Assembly: GCF_030409805.1 (NCBI RefSeq)
Contig: NZ_JAUFQP010000010.1
Span: 129,001-193,000, forward strand
DNA from: Algibacter miyuki
Lineage (GTDB): Bacteria; Bacteroidota; Bacteroidia; Flavobacteriales; Flavobacteriaceae
Direction: 5' to 3'
Length of the DNA: 64,000 bases
In this document: piece by piece, positions 1-9,195 of the stretch
Layout of the letters: each line of letters starts with the position of its first letter
Position numbering within the stretch: position 1 is the stretch's first letter
The notes under the pieces: generated by a model
Database searches by the model: none
Seen by the model: the letters and a program-made list of their open reading frames with translations, nothing else
What the model was told of the DNA's origin: nothing
Translations under genes and position numbers: made by a program

Positions 1-1595
1 AACTAGATGGTGCCATTAATTTAGAAGAAGATTCGCAACTTATACAAGGTAAATACAGCGAACTAGATGTTACAAGTTCGGGTACATTACAAAAAGCGCA
101 ACAAGGAAGTGCCGATACCTTTACTTACAACTATTGGTCGTCCCCAGTTGGCCCACAAAACACCACAAATAACAATAACAGTTATAAGTTACCAGAAATT
201 TTCAACGGAGTTAACTTTTTAACCTCAGGTTATAATGGCAGCGTATCTCCTCTAGGCATTGCTACCGCTTGGATTTGGAAATTCAGTAATAAAACTAGTG
301 GCGATTATGCCGAATGGCAACATGTAGGTAATACAGGATCATTACTTGCAGGCGAAGGTTTTTCTATGAAAGGCCCAGGATCTGGTACTCCGTCAGCATT
401 GCAAAACTACTTATTAAAAGGTAAACCTAATAATGGTGATATTAACTTAACTATTACTGCTGGCAATGATTATTTAGTAGGTAATCCCTACCCTTCTGCC
501 ATAGATGCAAAAGCTTTTATATTAGATAACGGCACCACCATTGCAGGACTAGGATCTACAACCGGAACACTTTATTTCTGGGAACATTGGGGAGGGAATT
601 CTCATAACTTGGCCAGCTACCAAGGTGGTTATGCTACATATTCGCTTTCGGGAGGTGTGCCAGCTGCCGCAAAAGGCGTAAGTCATTCCGATGTTGCTAA
701 TACTGGCGTATCTACAAAAACACCTGGCCGATATATTCCTGTTTCCCAAGGATTTTTTGTAACTGCGGAAGCATCAGGAACTATAAAGTTTAATAACGCA
801 CAACGTGTGTTTCAAACTGAAGATGGCACCAATTCTGTCTTTCTGAAGTCTGCTCCCGGTAAAAACACAGGAACTCCAGTAAACAACCATGACGATTTAA
901 GAGAGAAGTTAAGAATTGGTTTTTACTCCACAAACACCATTAAAAGACAACTATTAACAACCGTTGACGCAAGCGCTTCCATAGGTTATGATTGGGGATA
1001 TGATGCGCCACATATCGACTACCAAATTGATGATATGTATTGGTTAATTGATGATGGCATATATGCTATTCAAGGTATTGATGAAATTACAGAAGATACT
1101 GTTTTACCACTTGGTGTACATTTAAAAAACCAAGGTGTAAATATTATTTCTTTAGATGATATAGAAAATGAGGCAACGCCTTACAAAATCTATCTTCACG
1201 ATAAATTAATGGATGTATATCACAACTTAAGAGAAAGCGATTATGAGGTGACGTTGATAGCAGGGAAATATTTAGATCGATTTGAAATAACCTTTTCGAA
1301 CACCCGAACCACGTTAAGCACAACAGCTTCTGAATCCAGAGAGCTTCCTGTAGATATTTCTTTTTCTAATAGCAGCCAAAGTATTGTTATAAACAACCAA
1401 AATGCCATTCATATAGAATCGATAACCATGTATAATATGCAAGGACAATCGGTTTATCATTTTGACACCGACTCTAGGCAAACAACCATTGCGCATCCTG
1501 CAAAAAACTTGACTACTGGTGGTTATATTATAAAACTGGAAACAGAAAATGGTATTATGTCTAAAAAGGTGATTGTTATTTCTAATAACCAGTAA
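1..1595 (+). CDS. T9SS-exported surface/secreted protein, 3' part only
   Basis: The reading frame is already open at the left edge, so the gene starts outside the window; the in-frame ATG at 366 is internal. About 530 residues are visible. They contain a NPYPSAIDAKAF segment near visible residue 160 that is common in very large flavobacterial exported proteins. The last ~80 residues have the layout of a type A type IX secretion sorting domain: beta-rich, a YNMQGQ segment, then GGYIIKLE and a final KKVIVI strand. By family knowledge such proteins cross the outer membrane through the Por machinery and are released or anchored. No enzymatic domain is visible, so function is unknown. The gene ends before a strong terminator. 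Confidence 0.85.
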   Translation, partial: LDGAINLEEDSQLIQGKYSELDVTSSGTLQKAQQGSADTFTYNYWSSPVGPQNTTNNNNSYKLPEIFNGVNFLTSGYNGSVSPLGIATAWIWKFSNKTSGDYAEWQHVGNTGSLLAGEGFSMKGPGSGTPSALQNYLLKGKPNNGDINLTITAGNDYLVGNPYPSAIDAKAFILDNGTTIAGLGSTTGTLYFWEHWGGNSHNLASYQGGYATYSLSGGVPAAAKGVSHSDVANTGVSTKTPGRYIPVSQGFFVTAEASGTIKFNNAQRVFQTEDGTNSVFLKSAPGKNTGTPVNNHDDLREKLRIGFYSTNTIKRQLLTTVDASASIGYDWGYDAPHIDYQIDDMYWLIDDGIYAIQGIDEITEDTVLPLGVHLKNQGVNIISLDDIENEATPYKIYLHDKLMDVYHNLRESDYEVTLIAGKYLDRFEITFSNTRTTLSTTASESRELPVDISFSNSSQSIVINNQNAIHIESITMYNMQGQSVYHFDTDSRQTTIAHPAKNLTTGGYIIKLETENGIMSKKVIVISNNQ

Positions 1596-1640
1596 TAGTA
1601 TAAAAAAAGGAAAATAAAGCTCACAGAGAAACCAACAACT

Positions 1641-1677
1641 AAAAAGCGTCCTGAAATTAATTTCAGGACGCTTTTTT
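1641..1677. terminator. Bidirectional intrinsic terminator between convergent genes
   Basis: A perfect 11-bp GC-rich stem (1646-1656 with 1661-1671) has a TTAA loop and is flanked by A5 and T6. It can therefore terminate the T9SS gene on + and hisS on -. Confidence 0.92.
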
Positions 1678-1702
1678 CAGTAATATACTATATGTTTTAC
1701 GC

Positions 1703-3073
1703 TTACTTTATCTGTTTTATCAAATCAGGAAGCGACAGCTTAAGCTGCTCACCCGACACCATATTTTTTAAGGTATAAGTATCAGACTCCATTTCGTTAT
1801 CGCCCACCAAAACCACAAAAGGAATAGCACGTTTATTAGCGTGATTCATTTGTTTTTTCATCTTAGCAGCATCTGGATAAAGTTCTGCATTGATATCGTT
1901 TTCACGCAAAACCTTAATAGCTTTTAAGCTGAACAACGCTTCTTTATCTCCAAAGTTGATAAATAACACTTCAATGTTTTTTGCTACCGTTTCTGGGAAT
2001 AAACCAAGTTCTTCTAAAACTAAATAAATACGGTCTAATCCAAAACTAATACCAACACCGCTCATATCTTTCATACCGAAAATACCGGTTAAATCGTCGT
2101 AACGACCACCGCCTCCAATAGACCCCATGCTCACCGTTTTTGGTGCAGCCACTTCAAAAATAGCACCTGTGTAATAATTTAAACCTCTAGCCAAAGTAAC
2201 ATCAAGTTGCAATGCTGCCGTTTTTAAACCTAATTCTGAAATAGCTTCGTTAATAAAAGCTAATTCTTCAATACCTTTTTTTCCTTCTTCGGAAGTATCT
2301 AAAATGGATTTTAAACTTTCAATTTGAGATTCAAAATCACCTGAAAGCGTAAATAACGGTTGAAGTTTTGTAATGCCTTCTTCAGAAATTCCTTTAGAAC
2401 GCATTTCTTCTTTTACCTTCTCCTCACCAATTTTATCAAGCTTATCTAACGCTACTGTAAAATCGATTAATTTATCGCTAGCCCCTATAACTTCTGCAAT
2501 ACCTGAAAGTATTTTTCGGTTATTAATTTTTATAGTAACGCCTTCTAGTTTTAATGCTGAAAAAACGGTATCATAAAGCTGAATAAACTCAACTTCTTGC
2601 CATAATGATGTAGAACCAACAACATCTGCATCACACTGAAAAAACTCTCTAAAACGACCTTTTTGTGGTCTATCGGCACGCCAAACCGGCTGTATTTGAT
2701 AACGCTTAAAAGGAAATTCTATTTCGTTTTGATGTTGAACTACGTAACGTGCAAATGGTACGGTTAAATCGTAGCGCAATGCTTTTTCTGAAATACTAGA
2801 TGTTAATTTGGTAGAGTCTTTTTCAGCGTAAGCTTGCTCGTTAGCTTTATTTAAATAATCACCAGAATTCAAGATTTTAAAAATCAAACGATCACCTTCT
2901 TCTCCATATTTCCCCATTAAGGTATCGGAGTTTTCAAAACTTGGTGTTTCTATAGGTTGAAATCCGAAAGTTTGAAAAGCACCACGAATACTATTAAAAA
3001 TATAGTTTCGTTTTGCAACTTGTTCTGGATTAAAATCTCTAGTTCCTTTTGGAATACTTGGTTTTTGAGCCAT
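1703..3073 (-). CDS. hisS: Histidine--tRNA ligase
   Basis: This 456-residue class II aminoacyl-tRNA synthetase charges tRNA-His in the cytoplasm. Visible signatures are the N-terminal KGTRDF motif, the motif 2 region [17 protein letters not shown] (about residues 133-150), the histidine-binding [10 protein letters not shown] segment (about 294-303), a glycine-rich GGGGRYD stretch and a C-terminal anticodon-binding domain from about residue 365. Length is normal for the Bacteroidota form. It is the last gene of a minus-strand run (lipoprotein phosphodiesterase, DUF6495-like gene, hisS) and is followed by the bidirectional terminator. Confidence 0.97.
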   Translation of the reverse strand: MAQKPSIPKGTRDFNPEQVAKRNYIFNSIRGAFQTFGFQPIETPSFENSDTLMGKYGEEGDRLIFKILNSGDYLNKANEQAYAEKDSTKLTSSISEKALRYDLTVPFARYVVQHQNEIEFPFKRYQIQPVWRADRPQKGRFREFFQCDADVVGSTSLWQEVEFIQLYDTVFSALKLEGVTIKINNRKILSGIAEVIGASDKLIDFTVALDKLDKIGEEKVKEEMRSKGISEEGITKLQPLFTLSGDFESQIESLKSILDTSEEGKKGIEELAFINEAISELGLKTAALQLDVTLARGLNYYTGAIFEVAAPKTVSMGSIGGGGRYDDLTGIFGMKDMSGVGISFGLDRIYLVLEELGLFPETVAKNIEVLFINFGDKEALFSLKAIKVLRENDINAELYPDAAKMKKQMNHANKRAIPFVVLVGDNEMESDTYTLKNMVSGEQLKLSLPDLIKQIK

Positions 3074-3145
3074 ATATAAACGTCCTACTCACGCAGGTTT
3101 TTCTTTTTTAATTAGTACTTTTTTAATTTCCGCGTAAGCGAAGCC

Positions 3146-3613
3146 TTAATTAATCAACTTATAAAAATATTTGTACAATTCGCCTTTAGTAATAGAAGCT
3201 CCTTGTTCAATCATTTTAAACTTATCTAAATTTTTATCTTCGGAATATGCTTTATCCGCTTGTAAAAACTCTACGTTTTCGTCCATTAAATTTCCACGAA
3301 GCCAATCGTAGCCTTCTTGTGTTGTAATATCAACATCATTTTTTATGTTAACGACAATAGCATGCATTTGATCTTCTTTTAAATGAAATAAATACATGTG
3401 TTTTGGAGCAAAATGCTCAAGATATTCGGCTTTATTTAAAGCACCTTCCCAAATTAAATCACTAAACACATCCAATTCCATTTCTGCTAAATCGGGCTTA
3501 TTTGCTTTTAAGTTTGTCCACTCATCGGCTGTTATAGATTGGGTTGCCAAAAAGTTTATAAATTCTTGGTGTAATTCTTCGAACTGTTCTTTTGTTAATC
3601 TTGAATATTTCAT
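3146..3613 (-). CDS. Conserved small protein, DUF6495-like
   Basis: This 155-residue soluble acidic protein has no signal peptide or membrane segment. Its sequence (start MKYSRLTKEQFEELH, with FSDLIWEGAL and KHMYLFHL further in) resembles a short conserved family of Flavobacteriia that I recall as DUF6495; that assignment comes from memory, not a search. It lies 72 bp upstream of hisS and 39 bp downstream of a lipoprotein phosphodiesterase on the same strand, so co-transcription is likely. No function can be assigned. Confidence 0.75.
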   Translation of the reverse strand: MKYSRLTKEQFEELHQEFINFLATQSITADEWTNLKANKPDLAEMELDVFSDLIWEGALNKAEYLEHFAPKHMYLFHLKEDQMHAIVVNIKNDVDITTQEGYDWLRGNLMDENVEFLQADKAYSEDKNLDKFKMIEQGASITKGELYKYFYKLIN

Positions 3614-3652
3614 TCTAATATTTTTTCCTCGAAATAACGAGAATTATATGTT

Positions 3653-4525
3653 TTATTTTTTAATATTTAAACTTGTTGCTGCTGCAAATGGTCGGTCGGT
3701 TGCAATAACGTCAACTCCTAAATCTACCCACGTTTTATAAAGATGATCACCCTTAGCTTCGGCTTGCTTATCTAAGTTTCCTAGAGTTCCTAACATGCAC
3801 GTGATTCCTAAATCGTGTAATTTTTTATAAAATGTTTCTGATGATAACCGTGTTCCTGTAAAAGCAATCATGTTTTGTGTCGGTATTTCAGAATGTAATA
3901 ACCAATCTAATTCCTCATCATTACGCGCTGAAACCGATAACAACAATCCTGGAGCGGCTTTGTATGCTGCGCTGGCTTGTTTCATATCGTAGGTAATAAT
4001 TATAGAAATATCTTCGGCTTTGGTTTCTTCAATTAAAGCGACAACTTGTGTTACTGAAACACTTTTTTTAATATCAATAGTTAACACCACATTATTGGTT
4101 TTCGCCCAAATTAAAACATCTTTAAATAATGGAATTTTAAAATTGGTTTCGTTTCCAAAATCGTCCACTAAGTTAAATTTTTGCAGTTCCTTGTATGTAT
4201 AATTTGTAATATCGCCTTCGCCCGTGGTAGTTCTATTTAAGCTGTTATCGTGCATTAACACTAAAACATCATCTTTTGTTTTAGCGATATCAATTTCGTA
4301 AAATGCAGGAACCGTTTTATTGATAAACGCAATAGTTTCCAAACAGTTTTCTGGATAATTCTCTATAGATTTCCCGCCACGATGCACGCTAAGAATTGGC
4401 GCACGATTAGGTTGATAAGCCAAACGTTCTATTAAAATAGATTGAACCGATTGCTCTTGTTTTTTACTGACTTCCTTACAAGAAAAACTGGCAAGAAAAA
4501 GGGTAAGTATAAATAGGTATTTCAT
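3653..4525 (-). CDS. Glycerophosphodiester phosphodiesterase family lipoprotein
   Basis: The product has a lipoprotein signal peptide ending in ASFSC, followed by a GDPD-type TIM barrel. The family's His-Arg pair is in SVHRGG, the acidic metal ligands are in the EIDIAKTKDD segment, and the second catalytic His is in LMHD. GDPDs hydrolyse glycerophosphodiesters to glycerol-3-phosphate and an alcohol; this one should be membrane-anchored in the envelope. Two ATGs are possible, 4534 and 4525. I prefer 4525 because it gives a standard signal peptide and lies clear of the U-tract of the upstream terminator. A second GDPD lipoprotein is encoded at 34601. Confidence 0.88.
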   Translation of the reverse strand: MKYLFILTLFLASFSCKEVSKKQEQSVQSILIERLAYQPNRAPILSVHRGGKSIENYPENCLETIAFINKTVPAFYEIDIAKTKDDVLVLMHDNSLNRTTTGEGDITNYTYKELQKFNLVDDFGNETNFKIPLFKDVLIWAKTNNVVLTIDIKKSVSVTQVVALIEETKAEDISIIITYDMKQASAAYKAAPGLLLSVSARNDEELDWLLHSEIPTQNMIAFTGTRLSSETFYKKLHDLGITCMLGTLGNLDKQAEAKGDHLYKTWVDLGVDVIATDRPFAAATSLNIKK

Positions 4526-4534
4526 ATTAAACAT

Positions 4535-4563
4535 AAAAAAAGCGCCCCTTAGTTAAGGAGCGC
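4535..4563 (-). terminator. Intrinsic terminator of the Oar-like TonB receptor gene
   Basis: A hairpin at 4542-4563 (nine pairs, one mismatch, small loop) is followed on the minus strand by seven U. The U-tract runs directly into the possible ATG of the next gene. Confidence 0.85.
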
Positions 4564-4570
4564 AAATTTA
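4563..4570 (-). promoter_or_regulatory. Candidate -7 element for the phosphodiesterase lipoprotein gene
   Basis: The minus strand reads TAAATTTG, an exact match to TAnnTTTG. No clear -33 box is seen. The expected start site falls inside the 5' arm of the terminator hairpin, so this gene's own mRNA would not re-form it. Confidence 0.5.
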
Positions 4571-4590
4571 AGAATATATATGCTATTTTC

Positions 4591-7500
4591 TTAGAAAATA
4601 TAGCGTAAACCTACTTGAGCTTGCCATCTTGAAGCTAAACTAGCATCGTAGCCAAAAGTTTTAGCTTCCGAACCGCCGTTAAACGTAAACATAGGCTCTG
4701 TTCCAGAAGCATCTACACCAATTGGCGAAATATTATTTGGTTGTTGAATAATACCCCAATCGGAATTTAATAAGTTTCCAAAATTCAAGATATCAATACT
4801 AAATTGAATAGTATTGGTTTTATCTTCCGATACTTTAATTCTATAATCTTGTAAAAACTTCACATCCCATTTTCCTCGCCATGGCGCAAGTGCACCGTAA
4901 CGTTCTGAAATGCTACCTCTGTTTTCACTTAAATAATCGTCTTGACGAATGTAGTTTTCAAAATCGGCTGCCATTGATGCGCCACCAGAAAAATTCATTT
5001 GGTTCACTTCGGCTTCCGTTGGAATATACATTAAATCGTTATTTTGGAATGAACTATCTCCATTGATGTTCCCAGCGTACGTGTAATTATATCTTCCGCC
5101 TTGAGCGTATTCAAAAAACGTTGAAATTGTAGTAGACCATTTATCCGATCCGTAAGTCCATTTTTTACTTCCTACACCAATAAAACGGTGTGTATCTCCA
5201 TATTTTGAATACGATAACACATCGTTATTTGCATTACCATAATTTGGATTAAAATCGAAAGCATCACCAGTAATTTCAGCTTCAATAGAGTTTACATCTT
5301 TAGCATTTAAATAACTATAGGCCACCATAGTGTAAAGGCCGTTACTAAACGACTTTTGAGCTTTAAATGACGCATTCCAGATGCGGCCTTTATCCGAGTT
5401 TGTAAACACATAAGCATTATTAGCGCCTTTATCAGCAGGTAGATAAATAGGTCTGTCGTCTCCAGGCGCATTTAACGTTCCTGTTGGCTCGCTTAATCCC
5501 CAGTTTTGCACATGTGCCCCGTTGATATCTTTAGTGTACGATAAATCTCCTGTTAAGATAATACCGTTATTTAATTTATAATCGGTACCAATATTAGTAC
5601 GCCATACTTGTGGGAATTTAAAATCTGGATCTACCAATTGGAAAAAGCCATCATCAGCTCCACTTACTTGGTTCCCTAACCATACAAATGGTAAACGCCC
5701 TGTAAATACACCTGTACCACCACGTAATTGCAATGTTGAATCTCCATTAACATCGTAATTAAAGCCTAATCTTGGAGAAATTAACCAATCGTTACTTGGC
5801 ATGGTTGTACTATCTAAAAACACGTCTTCGTTAGTGTTTGGGTTGAAGTAAGTTATAGAAGTATCGCGACCAGCCCCACCATTATCGGTATCTATGAATT
5901 TCTGAATTAAATCTGAAGTATCAAAATACAACGGCTTATCGAAACGGATACCATAGGTTAATTTGAAGTTTTCTGATACGTTCCATTCATCTTGAACATA
6001 AAAAGCCAGTTGCCCCACATTTAATTCTGATAATTTCCATCCGCCGTCAGTTCCATCTTCGTTAGCGTTAGAAGCTGTAAATACATTTTGAGCATTCGCT
6101 AAATTTGCTGCTAAACCACCGTTTGGGTTAGCTGCATCGGCTAAAAATTCTGAAACCGAACCATACGGTCTAAAATTCCCGTAATAGTTAGGACCTGCAA
6201 AATTATCGTAACCAGTTAAGTTGAATGAGTTTTTAAATTGGAATTTTTCAAAAGAAAAACCAACTGTATACGTATGATCACCACTAAAAAAGTTAAGATT
6301 ATTAGTTAACTGAATTACTTTTTGATCTAACTTATTATTAATTGAAAATGGTTCGTGCCCTGCAATGATATAGTTTGATCCTGCGCCATCTTGAATGGTG
6401 ATTACTGGTGCCGGAGTAGAAAACGGATTTCTATAATCGTCAAATGAGGTATAACCAAATTGAATTTTATTAGTCACTGTTTCCGATAACGTTGAGTTTA
6501 ATTCTAACTGTACCGAGTTCAATTTATTAGTAATTTCGTATCCCGAATTTTGAAATTGTAAAGTAGAAAAACTTGGTCCTCTAGATGTAATTGCCGTTGG
6601 ATGCGCTGGTTTTTCTTTTGAAGCATTTAAGAAATTGTAAATAATAGCAAAACGGTTGTTATCGTTAATATTCCAATCTAATTTAAAAATACCTTTTGTA
6701 GACTCAGATCCTAAAGTAAAGCCTTCGTAAGCACCAGTATCGTAACCCGCAGCAGATAATGCACTTTGAACAGCCATTAAATCGCTTTCCAAAACACGAG
6801 ATTCATTTATAGCTCCCGAACCAGTGTTTGCTACCCAACCGTTGGTTCCCAAATCTGAACGTTCATCTTTTTCAAAATTGGCAAAAAAGAATAATTTATT
6901 CTTCACTATCGGTCCACCAATACTCACACCATATTGTGTTTGGTTTAAATCTGGTCGAGTTACTTCTTCTCCTCTAACCTTATCCCCTGTCATATCTTGG
7001 TTTCTAGTGAACCCATAAACAGTACCATGAAATTCGTTGGTTCCACTTTTTGTAACAGCGTTAACTGACGCACCTGTAAATCCTGATTGCGTAACATCAA
7101 AAGGCGCTGTAGACACCTGAATTTGCTCAATAGCATCTAAAGAAACTGGTTGCGAATCGGTTTGCCCACCTGGAGTTGCTGCGTCTAATCCGAAAGGATT
7201 ATTAAAAATAGCTCCATCTAAAGAAAAGTTATTAAACTGATCGTTTCTACCTCCAAAAGAACCGCCACTTGCGGTGGGTTCTAATCTTGTAAAATCAGAT
7301 TGCGATCTAGAAATAGTTGGCAATGTGGTTAACTCGCGTCTACCAACACTAGTTTCTGCACCAGTTCTATCACTACCAAAGGTTCCTGTTCCGCCAGTAC
7401 CTTGAATAACTACGGCATCTAACTGCTCGCTATCTTCCGATAAGGTAACATCTATATTTCTTGTTTTACCTAATGTTAAATAGACCTCTGTAAAAGTTTG

Positions 7501-7758
7501 TTCTTTAAACCCGACATAACTAATGGTTATCGTGTATGGACCACCAACTCTTAAATTTAATAAATTGAAACGGCCATCAAAATTAGTTGCTGCTCCATAC
7601 TTTGTGCCTGTTGGCGTGTGAATTGCCAATACATTTGCTCCTGGAAGTGGCTCAGACGTTTGATCTAAAACGAGTCCCTTAATATTTGATGTGGTGACTT
7701 GAGCAAATGCCATAGCCCCTACAAATAAGAAGAAGATTAAAAAGTTTGTTTTTTTCAT
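4591..7758 (-). CDS. TonB-dependent receptor, Oar-like
   Basis: This 1055-residue outer-membrane protein has a signal peptide (residues 1-19, ending AFAQ), a carboxypeptidase-regulatory-like beta-sandwich (about 22-110, with PLPGANV and NFDGRFNL), a plug domain (about 135-240) and a long beta-barrel ending in GLRYIF. It resembles Oar-type receptors rather than SusC: it has no STN domain and no SusD partner. The substrate is unknown; proposed roles for such proteins are uptake of large ligands or export of surface proteins. It is transcribed alone between two terminators. Confidence 0.92.
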   Translation of the reverse strand: MKKTNFLIFFLFVGAMAFAQVTTSNIKGLVLDQTSEPLPGANVLAIHTPTGTKYGAATNFDGRFNLLNLRVGGPYTITISYVGFKEQTFTEVYLTLGKTRNIDVTLSEDSEQLDAVVIQGTGGTGTFGSDRTGAETSVGRRELTTLPTISRSQSDFTRLEPTASGGSFGGRNDQFNNFSLDGAIFNNPFGLDAATPGGQTDSQPVSLDAIEQIQVSTAPFDVTQSGFTGASVNAVTKSGTNEFHGTVYGFTRNQDMTGDKVRGEEVTRPDLNQTQYGVSIGGPIVKNKLFFFANFEKDERSDLGTNGWVANTGSGAINESRVLESDLMAVQSALSAAGYDTGAYEGFTLGSESTKGIFKLDWNINDNNRFAIIYNFLNASKEKPAHPTAITSRGPSFSTLQFQNSGYEITNKLNSVQLELNSTLSETVTNKIQFGYTSFDDYRNPFSTPAPVITIQDGAGSNYIIAGHEPFSINNKLDQKVIQLTNNLNFFSGDHTYTVGFSFEKFQFKNSFNLTGYDNFAGPNYYGNFRPYGSVSEFLADAANPNGGLAANLANAQNVFTASNANEDGTDGGWKLSELNVGQLAFYVQDEWNVSENFKLTYGIRFDKPLYFDTSDLIQKFIDTDNGGAGRDTSITYFNPNTNEDVFLDSTTMPSNDWLISPRLGFNYDVNGDSTLQLRGGTGVFTGRLPFVWLGNQVSGADDGFFQLVDPDFKFPQVWRTNIGTDYKLNNGIILTGDLSYTKDINGAHVQNWGLSEPTGTLNAPGDDRPIYLPADKGANNAYVFTNSDKGRIWNASFKAQKSFSNGLYTMVAYSYLNAKDVNSIEAEITGDAFDFNPNYGNANNDVLSYSKYGDTHRFIGVGSKKWTYGSDKWSTTISTFFEYAQGGRYNYTYAGNINGDSSFQNNDLMYIPTEAEVNQMNFSGGASMAADFENYIRQDDYLSENRGSISERYGALAPWRGKWDVKFLQDYRIKVSEDKTNTIQFSIDILNFGNLLNSDWGIIQQPNNISPIGVDASGTEPMFTFNGGSEAKTFGYDASLASRWQAQVGLRYIF

Positions 7759-7810
7759 GAGTTAAAAAAGATTGAGTTAGAATTAAAATCTATGCAAGCA
7801 TAGCATTTAG

Positions 7811-7841
7811 TAAAAATAGGGCAAAAAAAAACCACTCCAAA
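7811..7841 (-). promoter_or_regulatory. Weak candidate promoter for the Oar-like receptor gene
   Basis: On the minus strand a TTTG lies in the loop of the rplI terminator (7838-7841). It is followed 19 nt later by TATTTTTA, which is TAnnTTTG with a final A (7811-7818). Promoter and upstream terminator would overlap. Confidence 0.35.
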
Positions 7842-7850
7842 GGAGTGGTT
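7823..7850 (-). terminator. Intrinsic terminator of the rpsF-rpsR-rplI operon
   Basis: A perfect 9-bp stem (7830-7838 with 7842-7850) has a 3-nt loop and is followed on the minus strand by a run of U. Confidence 0.9.
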
Positions 7851-7889
7851 CATGATATTCTAATCTTTTATTAACTTTATGTTAACAAA

Positions 7890-8336
7890 TTAGTTTGCTT
7901 GAGCAACAACATCAAATTCTAAATCAACATTTACATCTCTATGTAAACGTATTGCGGCAGTATATTTACCTAAACGTTTAATAGTAGTAAGTGTGATGAA
8001 TTTTTTCTCGATTGCTTGACCTTCTTTTTCTAAAGCAGCAGCTAAATCAATGTTGTTTACAGAACCAAATAATTTGTCTCCTGTACCCACTTTAGCTGGT
8101 ATTTTAATTTCTAATGCTCTTAAAGCTTCAGCAACAACGTTAGCGTCGTCAACTATTCTTTTTTCTTTAAATGCACGTTGCTTTAAATTTTCTGCTAATA
8201 CTTTTTTAGCTGAAACAGTTGCTAATATAGCTTGTTTCTGAGGAATTAAAAAGTTTCTACCATAACCGTTCTTAACTGTTACAACATCGTCTTTAAATCC
8301 TAAATTTTCAACGTCTTGTTTTAATATAAGTTCCAT
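7890..8336 (-). CDS. rplI: 50S ribosomal protein bL9
   Basis: This 148-residue protein starts MELILKQDVENLGF and carries the L9 signature GYGRNFLIP (about residues 24-32), then a linking helix and the C-terminal rRNA-binding domain. Length is typical. It is the last gene of the rpsF-rpsR-rplI operon, 13 bp downstream of rpsR, and ends before a good terminator. Confidence 0.97.
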   Translation of the reverse strand: MELILKQDVENLGFKDDVVTVKNGYGRNFLIPQKQAILATVSAKKVLAENLKQRAFKEKRIVDDANVVAEALRALEIKIPAKVGTGDKLFGSVNNIDLAAALEKEGQAIEKKFITLTTIKRLGKYTAAIRLHRDVNVDLEFDVVAQAN

Positions 8337-8349
8337 TGTTATCAGTATT

Positions 8350-8646
8350 TTATTTTAATAAATCAGCTACGTAAGGCATTAAAGCTAAGTGACGTGCTCT
8401 TTTTACAGCAACAGACACTTTTCTTTGATACTTTAATGAAGTTCCTGTTAAACGTCTTGGTAAAATTTTACCTTGCTCATTAACAAATCTTAATAACCAG
8501 TCTGCATCTTTATAATCTACATACTTGATACCAGACTTTTTGAAACGACAATATTTCTTTTGCTTATTAGTTTCAATATTTAAAGGCGTTAAATATCTAA
8601 TTTCGCCGTCTTTTTTTCCTTTAGACTGTTGTTCTATTGATGACAT
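8350..8646 (-). CDS. rpsR: 30S ribosomal protein bS18
   Basis: This 98-residue basic protein has the S18 core ([34 protein letters not shown]). Its N-terminal ~25 residues exceed the E. coli protein, as is usual in Bacteroidota. bS18 pairs with bS6 on the 30S platform. In Bacteroidota, bS6, bS18 and bS21 are reported to sequester the anti-Shine-Dalgarno sequence, which fits the lack of SD motifs in this window. It starts 2 bp after the rpsF stop. Confidence 0.97.
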   Translation of the reverse strand: MSSIEQQSKGKKDGEIRYLTPLNIETNKQKKYCRFKKSGIKYVDYKDADWLLRFVNEQGKILPRRLTGTSLKYQRKVSVAVKRARHLALMPYVADLLK

Positions 8647-8648
8647 AA

Positions 8649-8987
8649 TTAAGCTTTTTGTTTAAGTTTTTCTCTTCTTCTCTCTGCCCAAGAAATAGCA
8701 TGTTTGTCTAACGCTACAGTTAAGTAACGCATAAAACGCTCGTCACGTCTAAACTCTACCTCTAAAGGATTGATAACCTCTCCGGCTACTTGGTACTCAA
8801 ATAAGTGATAAAATCCACTTTTTTTGTTTTGAATAGGGTAAGCTAACTTTTTTAGCCCCCAGTTTTCTTTTGATACCATCTTAGCACCGTTAGAAGTAAG
8901 GAAATCTTCGTATTTCTTTACTGTCTCCTTTATCTGATCTTCAGATAAAACGGGATTTAAGATGAAAACAGTTTCATAATGATTCAT
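8649..8987 (-). CDS. rpsF: 30S ribosomal protein bS6
   Basis: This 112-residue protein starts [12 protein letters not shown], the normal bS6 start. The frame could be extended 11 codons to 9020, but the predicted operon promoter (-7 at 9018-9025) overlaps that stretch, so ATG 8987 is the true start. bS6 forms a heterodimer with bS18 on the small subunit. It is the first gene of the three-gene ribosomal operon. Confidence 0.96.
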   Translation of the reverse strand: MNHYETVFILNPVLSEDQIKETVKKYEDFLTSNGAKMVSKENWGLKKLAYPIQNKKSGFYHLFEYQVAGEVINPLEVEFRRDERFMRYLTVALDKHAISWAERRREKLKQKA

Positions 8988-9017
8988 AAAAATCGTTTTA
9001 ATGTTAAAAATTGGGTG

Positions 9018-9048
9018 CAAAAATAATTCATTTATGTATATTAAACAA
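9018..9048 (-). promoter_or_regulatory. Promoter of rpsF-rpsR-rplI
   Basis: The minus strand shows TTG (9046-9048), then 20 nt, then TATTTTTG (9018-9025), an exact Bacteroidota -7 element. The expected start site is near 9011, giving a leader of about 23 nt. Confidence 0.72.
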
Positions 9049-9132
9049 CTTTATCGCCTCTTATTTTACAGCTTAAATTAAGAGAAATCTAAATGTTAAC
9101 AAAGTGTTAAAATTAACGCTTTAACGGTGTTT

Positions 9133-9164
9133 TTTGGTTTTTAGCTGAAAGTTTTGTACTTTTG
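9133..9164 (+). promoter_or_regulatory. Promoter of the LytTR response regulator gene
   Basis: TTTG (9133-9136), 20 nt, then TACTTTTG (9157-9164): both boxes match the Bacteroidota housekeeping promoter at ideal spacing. Confidence 0.75.
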
Positions 9165-9195
9165 TCGATATCTTAACCGAAATAAAACAAATGTT

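Noticed and set aside
9154..9195. Upstream TTG start for the LytTR regulator; comparable upstream starts for the ECF sigma gene (26359), GDPD (34556), OstA-like gene (35538) and mazG (53150)
   Set aside because: Each extension either overlaps a promoter or terminator hairpin, or adds residues unlike the family N-terminus, and a downstream start gives a normal N-terminus.
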